Below are positions 1 to 5,604 of a DNA stretch of 5,604 nucleotides, in pieces. The notes under the pieces were generated by a model, which worked only from the letters and a program-made list of their open reading frames with translations, made no database searches and was not told the DNA's origin. Made by a program: the position numbers and the translations under genes. Numbering within the stretch: the first letter of the stretch is position 1; each line of letters starts with the position of its first letter. The DNA lies in NCBI GenBank assembly GCA_029884515.1, contig JAOUHR010000153.1, forward strand, positions 1 to 5,604, in the 5' to 3' direction. The stretch is from Gemmatimonadota bacterium. GTDB taxonomy: Bacteria; Gemmatimonadota; Gemmatimonadetes; Gemmatimonadales; Gemmatimonadaceae.

Positions 1-439
1 CGGGCACGCCACTCCCCAGCAGCGCCAGGATGCCGAGTGCGAACGCGATGTCCGTGGCCGCCGGGATCGCCCAGCCCTGCAGCGCCACCGGGTCGTCGAG
101 GTTCAGCAGGACGTAGATCGCCGCAGGCACGAGCATCCCCCCGATCGCGCCCGCGGCCGGGAGCACGAGGCTCTTCCGGTCCGCCAACTGTCCCACCATC
201 GCCTCGCGCTTGAGCTCCAGGCCGACCAGGAAGAAGAAGACCGCCATCAGGCCGTCGTTGATCCAGAGGAGCAGCGGCTTCGCGACCTCGAGCGGACCGG
301 CGCGGAGTGCCACCGGCGTGGAGAGGAGCAGGTCGTAGAGCGGCGCGACCGGCGTGGCGGTGCGTGGGACCGTGGCTCGGACCTGGGGACGATGGATGAA
401 GACGGGACTCGCGGACCTGTCGGGGGTGTTCGGCGCCAT
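1..439 (-). CDS. nhaA: Na+/H+ antiporter NhaA, 5' part (3' end outside window)
   Basis: Inner-membrane antiporter that exchanges Na+ for H+ in pH and sodium homeostasis. The visible 146 codons contain hallmark NhaA segments: [20 protein letters not shown] (residues 57-76) and [20 protein letters not shown] (122-141). D130 aligns with E. coli D133, and E75 with E. coli E78. The catalytic Asp pair (D163/D164 in E. coli) lies beyond the left edge. From Y35 onward the alignment to E. coli NhaA is collinear with an offset of three residues. The first 34 residues, however, are polar and Pro/Arg-rich where E. coli has the Gly/Ile/Ala-rich helix 1, and no minus-strand frame restores a hydrophobic helix. 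The start is therefore uncertain: ATG at 439 is used here, an in-frame ATG lies at 460, and neither has a clear ribosome-binding site. Family assignment is very secure. Whether the protein is functional is doubtful. Confidence 0.88.
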   Translation of the reverse strand, partial: MAPNTPDRSASPVFIHRPQVRATVPRTATPVAPLYDLLLSTPVALRAGPLEVAKPLLLWINDGLMAVFFFLVGLELKREAMVGQLADRKSLVLPAAGAIGGMLVPAAIYVLLNLDDPVALQGWAIPAATDIAFALGILALLGSGVP

Positions 440-509
440 CCTCGCCGCGCTGCTCAACATCCGGGCGCGCCGCGCCTGCGAAGTCCCCGAGGCGCGTCCT
501 TCCGACTGA
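396..509 (+). other. Candidate small hydrophobic ORF or truncated gene tail (37 codons)
   Basis: This short reading frame starts with ATG six bases after a GGGGA (385-389) that could serve as a ribosome-binding site. It encodes a hydrophobic stretch, [13 protein letters not shown] (residues 10-22), followed by basic RARR, which resembles one membrane helix with a positive cytoplasmic flank. The same frame is open upstream back to a TAG at 336-338, so it could instead be the 3' end of a longer gene cut off at about 337, the point where nhaA homology ends. It is antisense to the aberrant nhaA N-terminus. I do not recognise a family, and chance in GC-rich DNA remains possible. Confidence 0.22.
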
Positions 510-697
510 CGAAGGCGCGTGGCGCGGCCGTCCCGGTGGACCGCCAGGGCGAGGCCGCGGCGAACCGTACCCAGGCATCCGGTCGGCGATGCACTTTCCT
601 GTACCCTATTGATTTTGTCTGGATTACCGTTAGCCTTGAGATTCCGATGGATGATAGAGCTTCTCATCCCACGTAACTCGCTATAAAGAAGCAGGAT
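440..697. other. Divergent intergenic region with AT-rich promoter strip
   Basis: This stretch lies between the divergent nhaA fragment and the CbiX-like gene. Bases 440-590 are GC-rich without recognisable content. Bases 601-697 fall to about 43% GC (26 of 60 in 601-660, 16 of 37 in 661-697), which stands out against the rest of the window and is typical of a promoter region. A 94-codon frame crosses it from 392 to 676, but its product is compositionally random and unlike any family I know. No tRNA, hairpin terminator or riboswitch was recognised. Confidence 0.6.
609..687 (+). promoter_or_regulatory. Possible promoter for the CbiX-like gene
   Basis: Two weak sigma70-like options lie in the AT-rich strip. 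One is TTGATT (609-614) with TAGCCT (631-636) at 16-base spacing. The other is a good -10-like TATAAA (682-687), only 10 bases ahead of the ATG and without a convincing -35, which would give a nearly leaderless transcript. Position and base composition are the main support, and neither box pair is strong. Confidence 0.3.
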
Positions 698-1609
698 ATG
701 ACACCAAGACTCCCACTGCTTGTCGCATTCTGCCTGACAGTCGCAGGGTTCTCCGCGCAGGCGCTCGGTCAGGCGCCCGGGACGGTCGGCACCCTCGTCG
801 TCGCCCACGGCGGCGACTCGACCTGGAACGCGGCGGTCCTATCGACCGCAGGTGCCGCCCAGACGGGTGGTCCGGTGGAGGTGAGCTTCCTGATGGGACC
901 GGCGGCATCGACGACGCGCTTCCAGGATGCCGTCGCGCGGCTCGAGCGCGCGGGATCCAGCGCCATCGTCGTGGTGCCCCTGCTGGTCTCGAGCCACAGC
1001 GGACATTACGAACAGGTGCGTTGGCTCTCGGGGCACTCGAGCGAACTCGGTGCGGAGATGCGCCATCACCTCGCGATGTCGGGGATCGATCGCCCGACGA
1101 CGCGCCTGCCCGTCTGTCTCTCCCCGGCGCTGGACGACGCACCCGAACTCGCGCACGTGCTGCGGGATCGAGCCCTGCGACTCGCGGACTCCCTCGGGAC
1201 CAGGCCCGACGGGCGCGCCTTGCTGATCGTCGGACACGGGCCCAACAGCGCGGAGGACAACGCCGAGTGGATGGCGAATCTCCGCCCGGTCGCCGACAGC
1301 GTGCGGGTTTGGACCGGCTTTCGCGACGTACGCGTCGACCTGGTGCGCGACGACGCGCCGCCCGCGGTCCGTGCCGAAGCGGTACGACACGTGCGCGAAC
1401 TCCTCGTGCTCCAGCGCGCGATGACGGACACCGACGTGCTCGTCGTCCCCCTGCTGGTCGCGCGGGGCGCCGTGAGCCGCGACAAGCTCCCGAGGGATCT
1501 CGCCGGCACTCCGCACGTCTACGGTGGCGCGACGCTCCTGCCCCACCCAGCGATCGTGCGGTGGATCGAGCGTGGGGTCGGGAGCGCGCGCTGCGGGGTG
1601 CAGCCGTAG
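698..1609 (+). CDS. Exported two-domain CbiX-like (sirohydrochlorin chelatase fold) protein
   Basis: The 303-residue product begins with a Sec-type signal: basic TPR, a hydrophobic core at about residues 5-19, and likely cleavage near ALG|QAP (24/25). Two CbiX/CbiK-like half-domains follow. Half 1 has [10 protein letters not shown] (32-41, His37) and [17 protein letters not shown] (91-107, His100, His103). Half 2 has [14 protein letters not shown] (175-188, His180) and [19 protein letters not shown] (247-265). The parallel (V)GHG and VPLLV motifs show an internal duplication. In the family, such domains insert Co2+, Fe2+ or Ni2+ into tetrapyrroles using paired histidines. Half 2 lacks the histidine expected after PLLV, so only half 1 looks able to bind metal fully. 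No cobalamin, siroheme or metal-transport genes are adjacent. A periplasmic metal or tetrapyrrole binding or chelatase role is inference. The ATG is fixed by the signal peptide. The Shine-Dalgarno match is poor: the AGGA at 693-696 ends only one base before the ATG. Confidence 0.82.
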   Translation: MTPRLPLLVAFCLTVAGFSAQALGQAPGTVGTLVVAHGGDSTWNAAVLSTAGAAQTGGPVEVSFLMGPAASTTRFQDAVARLERAGSSAIVVVPLLVSSHSGHYEQVRWLSGHSSELGAEMRHHLAMSGIDRPTTRLPVCLSPALDDAPELAHVLRDRALRLADSLGTRPDGRALLIVGHGPNSAEDNAEWMANLRPVADSVRVWTGFRDVRVDLVRDDAPPAVRAEAVRHVRELLVLQRAMTDTDVLVVPLLVARGAVSRDKLPRDLAGTPHVYGGATLLPHPAIVRWIERGVGSARCGVQP

Positions 1610-1611
1610 GA

Positions 1612-1628
1612 CCGCACGCGTGCGGCTG
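1612..1628. terminator. Palindrome between convergent genes, possible terminator
   Basis: A perfect 14-base palindrome, CCGCACGCGTGCGG (1612-1625), lies just after the CbiX-like stop codon (1607-1609) and 18 bases before the stop of the convergent Uma2 gene. An alternative pairing is CAGCCG (1601-1606) with CGGCTG (1623-1628). There is no T-run on either strand, so intrinsic termination would be weak at best, and it may also be an incidental GC palindrome. Confidence 0.3.
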
Positions 1629-1645
1629 ACGCGCCGCGCGCGCCA

Positions 1646-2218
1646 TCATGGCCCGCCGAGCGGCACCACCTCGTCGAAGAAGGCGCCCAGGTCGATCCGG
1701 AGCGGATCGATCTCCGGCCGTGGCCGCCACTCGAGCGTCCCCGTGATCACCTCGCCGCGTGCATCCTCCGGGCGCCAGCGCTCCATGAGCCTCGCATCGA
1801 GATCCACGATCCAGTACTCGGGCACGCCCTGGTCCTGGTAGATCAACCGCTTGCGGTGCCGGTCCGCGCGCGCAGTCGACGGTGAGATCACTTCGATCGC
1901 GAGCAGGAGGGACGTCACCTCGGTCCACGCACGAGGCTGGACTCCCGACCCCCATGGGATGACAAAGAGGTCGGGCTGCACGAGGCGGCGCGGCGAGAAG
2001 ATGATGTCCGCCGGTGACCAGAGCACCCAACCCAGGTTGTTCGCGCGCACGTATGCGTCGACGGGGCGATCGATCTCCCGCAGCGCCGCCTGGTGCGCAT
2101 AGGCCGGCGCGGGAGTCACGAACAACTCCCCGTCGAGCACCTCGTAGCGGTTCCCGTCGTCGGGCAGCGCGAGCGCCCGCTCCACGGTCCATTCGTCCTG
2201 CACGGCTGGCATGCCCAT
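1646..2218 (-). CDS. Uma2 family (DUF820) PD-(D/E)XK endonuclease-fold protein
   Basis: The 190-residue product has the family's ordered motifs: NRYEVLDGELFVTP (23-36), then VQPDLFVIP (80-88) with the acidic D83, LLAIEVISPSTARADRHRKR (105-124) with E109 and basic residues R122-K123-R124, and YQDQGVPEYWIVD (127-139). These fit the Uma2/DUF820 restriction-endonuclease-like core, predicted to bind metal through the Asp/Glu pair. Length matches the family (about 180-200 residues). The natural substrate of these often multicopy orphan proteins is not established, so nuclease activity is a prediction. I chose ATG at 2218 because the longer frame begins with TTG at 2248 and adds a Pro-rich leader without family character. 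ATG at 2212 is also possible, and none has a good Shine-Dalgarno. The gene follows the M24 peptidase on the same strand after 102 bases and converges with the CbiX-like gene. Confidence 0.88.
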   Translation of the reverse strand: MGMPAVQDEWTVERALALPDDGNRYEVLDGELFVTPAPAYAHQAALREIDRPVDAYVRANNLGWVLWSPADIIFSPRRLVQPDLFVIPWGSGVQPRAWTEVTSLLLAIEVISPSTARADRHRKRLIYQDQGVPEYWIVDLDARLMERWRPEDARGEVITGTLEWRPRPEIDPLRIDLGAFFDEVVPLGGP

Positions 2219-2320
2219 AGCGTACGCTCGGCGCGGCGGTGGAGGCAAGCGAACATCCGCCGAGGATCGGATATACCTCGCGGCGATCGTCAGCCTTCCC
2301 GTGCGGCCGTCAGCGAACCC
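2219..2320 (-). promoter_or_regulatory. Intergenic hairpin and -10-like element between M24 and Uma2 genes
   Basis: The 102-base gap contains an imperfect inverted repeat: CCGC-C-GAGG (2257-2265) pairs with CCTC-GCGG (2276-2283), an 8-bp stem with one bulge and a 10-base loop. It has no T-run, so a Rho-independent terminator for the peptidase gene is uncertain. The loop carries the only AT-rich word in the gap, TATATC on the minus strand (2275-2270), which could be a -10 element for the Uma2 gene. No matching -35 is seen at 16-18 bases. Confidence 0.3.
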
Positions 2321-3748
2321 CTACGGCACCGGCTTGCGCCACTGCACCAGCCCCGGCTCCGCGATCGTCCGCTGCACATCGGCGATTCGCGAGGGGACGA
2401 AGCCGCTCAGGTTCTCCACCCCGTCGGCCGTCACCAGCGCCACGTCCTCGATCCGGATGTAGAGCCGCTCCTCGGGGAGCCAGATCATCGGGTCGATCGT
2501 GAACACCATCCCCGGCTGGAGCGGCACGCCGCGTATGCGTCCGACGTCGTGCACCGCCATGCCCACGGGGTGCTGGAAGTGTCCGCGGAACGCGAGCCCC
2601 TCCTGCACCGCCTTCAGGTGGGAGGGCGAGGCGAAGGTCTTGCCCACGAGCCACTGCTTCATGTCCGCGGCGGCGCGGTCGAGCACCTCGTCGGCGGTGA
2701 CGCCCGGCCGGATGTGGCGGAAGAACGCGTCGCGATACGCGACGATGAACTCGTAGAGCGCCGCCTGTGCCGGCGTGTAGGTGCCGTTCACCGGCCAGAT
2801 GCGCGTGACGTCACTCGTGTAGTAGCGGTAGTCGGGGGCGTAGTCCATCAGCACGAGGTCCCCGTCGCGCAGCACGTCCGACTTGCGGAAGTAATGCCCG
2901 ATGAAGGCGTTCGTCCCGCCCCCGATGATCGAGGGGTAGGCGTCGCCGCGCGCGCCGTTCACGTAGTGCACGTACTTGGCGGCCGCGTCGAGCTGATACT
3001 CGTACACGCCGGGGGCGGTCGACCGCATCGCCTCCATGATCCCGAGCCCCGCGAGCTGCGTGGCGCGGCGGATCAAGGCGATCTCCGCGGGGCTCTTGAT
3101 GCTGCGCATCGCGTCGAGCGTCGGGGAGAGGTCGCGCACCTCGAACTGCGGGAAGCGTTCCTTGACGAGCCGCACGAAGTGCGCCTCGCGCGCCGGCCGG
3201 CCATCCCACGGGTCGGCGGCGGCGCGGGCCTGGCCCGCCAGCAGTTCGTCGCGACTGTCGTTGCCGGTCTCCATCGGCGCGAGCGGCGTGAAGAGCACCA
3301 TCGCCGGCGGGCGGAGGAGGTCGGCGCCCGTGAGGTCCTGCGCGAGCCGCTCGAGGCCGCGCACCTGTTCGATGCCGGTGAGCCGGACGAGCAAGGTGTC
3401 GTCCTCCGCCGAGAGGATCTTCCCTCCCCCGCGCTCCAGGTCCTCGTCGCGATGCGGGAGGTAGAGCGTGGCGCGACGGCTGCGGCCGTTGAGCAGGAGG
3501 TAGGCGTGCTCCGACTCCACGCCGGTCAGGTAGTAGAAGTCGTTCGACTGGCGGAACACGCTGAACCCTGGCACCCCGGCGGCGCCCTGGACGACCGCGA
3601 TCGACTGGGGGCCGATCGCGTCGAGGATGCGGGTGCGGCGCGCGGCGAGCTCCTCGCGCGTGAAGTCGGCCTGGTAGCCGTGGGGTGCCTGCGCGTCGCC
3701 GAAGGCGGGAGCAAGCAGGATGAGGCAGGCGGCGAGGAGGCGCATCAT
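2321..3748 (-). CDS. Secreted M24 family metallopeptidase, aminopeptidase P type (Xaa-Pro aminopeptidase-like)
   Basis: The 475-residue protein starts with a Sec signal (hydrophobic LLAACLILLAPAF, 4-16; probable cleavage AQA|PHG at 21/22), so it acts in the periplasm or outside. An N-terminal aminopeptidase P-type domain follows (about 25-185; FRQSNDFYYLTG at 65-76), then the pita-bread M24 domain (about 215-450). Metal and active-site positions match E. coli PepP in spacing: H285 (IGHY), D302 (MDYAPDY), D313 (TSDVTR), H393 (FQHPVG), H400 (AVHD) and E434 (IRIEDV). The fourth metal ligand, normally Glu in a TxEPG motif, is D419 in FTIDPMIW. By family it would remove an N-terminal residue preceding proline, using two divalent metals. 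The start is set by the signal peptide. Upstream lies only a C-rich tract with no Shine-Dalgarno, and a second ATG at 3745 is equally possible. It follows the methyltransferase stop by 30 bases, which suggests co-transcription. Confidence 0.93.
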   Translation of the reverse strand: MMRLLAACLILLAPAFGDAQAPHGYQADFTREELAARRTRILDAIGPQSIAVVQGAAGVPGFSVFRQSNDFYYLTGVESEHAYLLLNGRSRRATLYLPHRDEDLERGGGKILSAEDDTLLVRLTGIEQVRGLERLAQDLTGADLLRPPAMVLFTPLAPMETGNDSRDELLAGQARAAADPWDGRPAREAHFVRLVKERFPQFEVRDLSPTLDAMRSIKSPAEIALIRRATQLAGLGIMEAMRSTAPGVYEYQLDAAAKYVHYVNGARGDAYPSIIGGGTNAFIGHYFRKSDVLRDGDLVLMDYAPDYRYYTSDVTRIWPVNGTYTPAQAALYEFIVAYRDAFFRHIRPGVTADEVLDRAAADMKQWLVGKTFASPSHLKAVQEGLAFRGHFQHPVGMAVHDVGRIRGVPLQPGMVFTIDPMIWLPEERLYIRIEDVALVTADGVENLSGFVPSRIADVQRTIAEPGLVQWRKPVP

Positions 3749-3778
3749 GTGGGGGTGGGGGGAGCGCGAGGGGATCCC

Positions 3779-4567
3779 TCAGTCCGTCGTGGCCACGCTT
3801 CGCAGCAAACGCCCGAGCCGCCACTGGCGGAACCGGCCCGTCAGGAATCGGATCCCCGTCGCGCGCAGCAGACGCCGCCGCCACACGGCGTCGGGGGCGC
3901 GTTTCAGCGGTGTCCGGTCGGCGCGGGCCAGCGGTGCCTCCGCGGCCGCGCCGCGTTCGATCACCGCATGGATGTAGTCATTCGCGCGCCACACGTGGAC
4001 CATGTTGAAGTAGCTCACCTCGCCCCCGACGTCCTTCGCCAACGCCTGCACATCGTCGAGGGTGACGATCTCGTCGACGACCTGCAGTCCCTCGCCCTGA
4101 CGCTCGAGATGGCGCTGATGACCGGGGCTCGGCAGCGTGAGGATGCACATGGACTGCGGCGCCATGGCACGCGACAGCCGTTCGTGCACCGTCGGCCGCA
4201 GCGACGCCGGGATGTGCTCGTAGGTGTCGGGCAGGATGATGACGTCGTACTGCCCCTCGACCTCCCCGGTCACCACGTCCAGCACCTGGTACTCGACCCG
4301 CCGATGCGCGTGCAACCGGCGGGCGATGGCCACCGCCACACTGCTGATGTCCGTGGCCCTCACGTGTGCGGAACGCGCCACCCGCGTCGCGATGTGATGC
4401 GCAAGGTCTCCGATGCCGCAACCGATGATCAGGACCTGTCTCGCGTCCCGCCGCATCGCCGCGGACACCAGCGCGCGCTGGCGATCGATGCGGCGGTTGC
4501 CCGAAGCGAACTGTTTCGCCCAGCCTCGTGATCGCTCGTCGTAATATGCCGTGACTTCGACGCTCAT
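3779..4567 (-). CDS. Class I SAM-dependent methyltransferase
   Basis: The 262-residue cytosolic protein has a Rossmann methyltransferase core: motif I VLIIGCGIGDLA (45-56) for SAM binding, an acidic residue after strand 2 in VRATDIS (D73), VLDVV (96-100) after strand 3, and YDVIILPDTYEHIP (107-120) at strand 4. The pattern YYDERS near the N-terminus, GNRRIDRQ (23-30) and LTLPSPGHQ (143-151) resembles methyltransferases found in glycan and natural-product loci, but the substrate cannot be read from sequence. The C-terminal 40 residues are rich in Arg and hydrophobics (RRRLLRATGIRFLTGRFRQW, 230-249) and may form a basic amphipathic helix. ATG at 4567 is chosen because GGAG (4576-4573) lies five bases upstream and the family-like sequence begins there. 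The frame stays open to 4924, but that extension is antisense to the SRPBCC remnant. Probably co-transcribed with the M24 gene downstream. Confidence 0.88.
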   Translation of the reverse strand: MSVEVTAYYDERSRGWAKQFASGNRRIDRQRALVSAAMRRDARQVLIIGCGIGDLAHHIATRVARSAHVRATDISSVAVAIARRLHAHRRVEYQVLDVVTGEVEGQYDVIILPDTYEHIPASLRPTVHERLSRAMAPQSMCILTLPSPGHQRHLERQGEGLQVVDEIVTLDDVQALAKDVGGEVSYFNMVHVWRANDYIHAVIERGAAAEAPLARADRTPLKRAPDAVWRRRLLRATGIRFLTGRFRQWRLGRLLRSVATTD

Positions 4568-4685
4568 GGTGGCTCCGCCCGGCGGCCGCTCGTGTGAAGT
4601 GCGGCGCACAGCAGGTTCCACTCCGCCGGCCCGATGACCGGTTGCGCGGTGGCCACTCCTTAATCTGCGGCGGCGGGGCCGCCGC
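4568..4685. other. Divergent intergenic region with strong GC hairpin
   Basis: Between the methyltransferase and the SRPBCC remnant lies a near-perfect hairpin: TGCGGCGGC (4666-4674), loop GGG, GCCGCCGCA (4678-4686), a 9-bp stem. It abuts the ATG at 4686. Neither strand has a following T-run. On the minus strand it is followed by GATTAAGGAG (4665-4656), the only AT-leaning word upstream of the methyltransferase. No clear promoter was found. Confidence 0.45.
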
Positions 4686-5006
4686 ATGCCAACTGCCAGC
4701 GGACCATCGACGCTCCCCCGCGTCTCGTCTGGGAGGCGCTGACCAGGCCGGAGCACGTCAAGGAGTGGGATATGCCCAGGGCGTGGGGGCGCGTGGCGCG
4801 CGCCGAGCTCGACGTGCGGCCCGGAGGCATCTTCAGCATCGACATCGCCGTCGGCGACGGCCCCGAGATCCCCAACCTCGGCTGCTTCCTCGACGTCGTC
4901 CCGATGCAGCGAGGCGGACTGCACGACGGACAGGGAGTCGGGGTGCCACCAGGGGACGGAGATCGCGGTGGATCAGTTCGTGGCGTGCGTGCTCGCGCTC
5001 AGGTAG
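4686..5006 (+). pseudogene. Decayed AHSA1/SRPBCC-domain gene
   Basis: A broken member of the Aha1-like START/SRPBCC family, whose small proteins bind hydrophobic ligands or act as accessory factors. From about 4700 one frame reads RTIDAPPRLVWEALTRPEHV and then ELDVRPGGIFSIDI and NLGCFLDVVP, ending near 4903, an unmistakable N-terminal half. That frame has a stop at 4661-4663 and no start codon before the homology. ATG at 4686 is in a different frame and soon hits TGA. The C-terminal signature GCHQGTEIAVDQFVACV, ending in TAG at 5004-5006, lies in the ATG's frame. About 107 codons remain, against roughly 150 in the family, so the middle (about 45 residues) is deleted near 4900-4940. Two frame changes plus a deletion indicate a pseudogene. 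Sequencing error could explain a frame change but not the deletion. It converges with the phosphatase gene. A 96-codon frame from ATG 4772 is not taken as a real gene. Confidence 0.78.
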
Positions 5007-5086
5007 CGCCGGGCGGGGCCGACGCGACGCGACCGATCCCGGATGGACGCTCGCCGCCGTGAAGGGGGAGTGAACGGGCGGGGGCG
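5007..5086. other. Short convergent intergenic gap
   Basis: Eighty bases lie between the SRPBCC remnant and the phosphatase stop codon. They are GC-rich with purine-rich GAAGGGGGAG (5061-5070) on the plus strand. No hairpin with a T-run, promoter or small gene was seen. Confidence 0.5.
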
Positions 5087-5604
5087 CTACCCGACCATCC
5101 GCGCCACCACCACGGTCACGTTGTCCGTCCCGCCCCCCGCCAGCGCGTCCGCCACGAGCGCCTTCGTCATCGCCTCCGCCGACCCGAACGTCGCCAGCAC
5201 CTCGGCGATCCGCTGGTCGTTCACGTGCTTGGTCAGCCCGTCCGAGCAGAGCAGCAGCACGTCCCCGGGCACGAAGTCCACGAGCCCGACGACGGGCACC
5301 ATCTCGTCCGCGCCGAGCGCGCTGTACAGGCGGTTGGTGAGGCTCGACCGCGCCGCCTGCTCCTCCGTGAGCGCCCCCGCGTCCACCATCGCCTCGGCCA
5401 TCGTCTGGTCCCGCGTCAGCACGCGCAGCCGGCCGTTGTGGAGGTACATCGCCCGGCTGTCCCCCACGTGCACGATGTAGGCGCGCGGCCAGACGAACGT
5501 CACCATCGTCAGCGTCGTCGCCGGCGGCGTCCGGTCCTCGGCGATCGCCCGCACCCGCTCGTGCGCCTTGCGCACCGCGCCCTCGAGATCGGCGAGGAAG
5601 TCCT
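5087..5604 (-). CDS. PP2C-family serine/threonine protein phosphatase, C-terminal part (5' end outside window)
   Basis: The visible 171 codons carry PP2C (PPM) motifs in order: PPATTLTMV (26-34, the G/A-T-T-L strand), YIVHVGDSRAMYL (42-54), LRVLTRDQT (59-67, usually LTxDHS), a LTNRLYSALG segment (88-97), GDVLLLCSDGLT (113-124) with a metal-binding Asp at D121, and GGTDNVTVVVA (157-167) with D160. Enzymes of this type remove phosphate from Ser/Thr using two Mn2+/Mg2+ ions and often oppose bacterial PknB-like kinases. There is no C-terminal membrane segment or extra domain after the last motif. Numbering is relative to the first full codon in the window. The catalytic N-terminal motifs (RxxNQD, DGMGG) lie beyond the right edge. 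No kinase gene is visible here. Confidence 0.92.
   Translation of the reverse strand, partial: DFLADLEGAVRKAHERVRAIAEDRTPPATTLTMVTFVWPRAYIVHVGDSRAMYLHNGRLRVLTRDQTMAEAMVDAGALTEEQAARSSLTNRLYSALGADEMVPVVGLVDFVPGDVLLLCSDGLTKHVNDQRIAEVLATFGSAEAMTKALVADALAGGGTDNVTVVVARMVG

Noticed and set aside
392..676. A 94-codon plus-strand frame in the divergent intergenic region
   Set aside because: Composition changes abruptly from GC-rich to AT-rich coding, there is no ribosome-binding site of note and no recognisable family. Probably chance.
681..2192. A 503-codon minus-strand open frame across the CbiX-like and Uma2 genes
   Set aside because: Arg/Ala/Pro-rich translation without domains. The signal peptide and duplicated motifs of the plus-strand gene, and the Uma2 motifs in another minus-strand frame, are far more convincing.
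2093..4531. An 812-codon plus-strand open frame
   Set aside because: It lies antisense to the M24 peptidase, the methyltransferase and part of the Uma2 gene. Its translation is low-complexity His/Arg/Val-rich and has no family motifs, as expected for the mirror of GC-biased codons.
4568..4924. An N-terminal extension of the methyltransferase to 4924
   Set aside because: The added residues are antisense to the SRPBCC remnant and lack methyltransferase character. A good Shine-Dalgarno precedes the ATG at 4567.
4772..5062. A 96-codon plus-strand gene starting inside the SRPBCC homology
   Set aside because: The start falls inside the conserved domain, and the frame leaves the homology after FLDVVP into Gly/Arg-rich sequence, so it is a fragment of the pseudogene.
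1..5604. CRISPR arrays, tRNA/rRNA genes, transposases, long direct repeats, toxin-antitoxin or defence cassettes
   Set aside because: None was recognised on either strand. The lone Uma2 gene is not by itself evidence of a defence system.

Overview
The window is very GC-rich (roughly 70% in the genes, by eye). Coding density, strong third-position G/C bias, secreted enzymes with short Sec signals and weak Shine-Dalgarno sites suggest a free-living, high-GC, probably Gram-negative environmental bacterium. Gemmatimonadota would fit, but that is an impression from gene flavour and there is no rRNA or marker gene to prove it. No mobile element, CRISPR array, tRNA or rRNA was seen.

Layout, left to right. 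(1) 1-439, minus: the 5' part of nhaA (Na+/H+ antiporter), running off the left edge. Its conserved core is clear, but transmembrane helix 1 is not encoded. (2) 440-697: divergent intergenic region, ending in a strip of about 43% GC that probably holds the promoter of the next gene. (3) 698-1609, plus: a Sec-exported, two-domain CbiX-like (sirohydrochlorin chelatase fold) protein. (4) 1612-1628: small palindromes between convergent genes. (5) 1646-2218, minus: a Uma2-family (DUF820) PD-(D/E)XK nuclease-fold protein. (6) 2321-3748, minus: a secreted M24 metallopeptidase of the aminopeptidase P type. (7) 3779-4567, minus: a class I SAM-dependent methyltransferase, 30 bases upstream of the peptidase. 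(8) 4686-5006, plus: a decayed AHSA1/SRPBCC-domain gene with two frame changes and an internal deletion. (9) 5087-5604, minus: the C-terminal part of a PP2C-family Ser/Thr phosphatase, running off the right edge.

The methyltransferase, M24 peptidase and Uma2 genes point the same way with gaps of 30 and 102 bases and could share a transcript, although no common pathway is evident. The other genes look like unrelated housekeeping or accessory functions. I do not see a convincing new multi-gene system. The points most worth a second look are the replaced N-terminus of nhaA with a small hydrophobic reading frame at the junction, the exported asymmetric CbiX-like protein, the Asp-for-Glu metal ligand in the M24 enzyme, and the broken SRPBCC gene.
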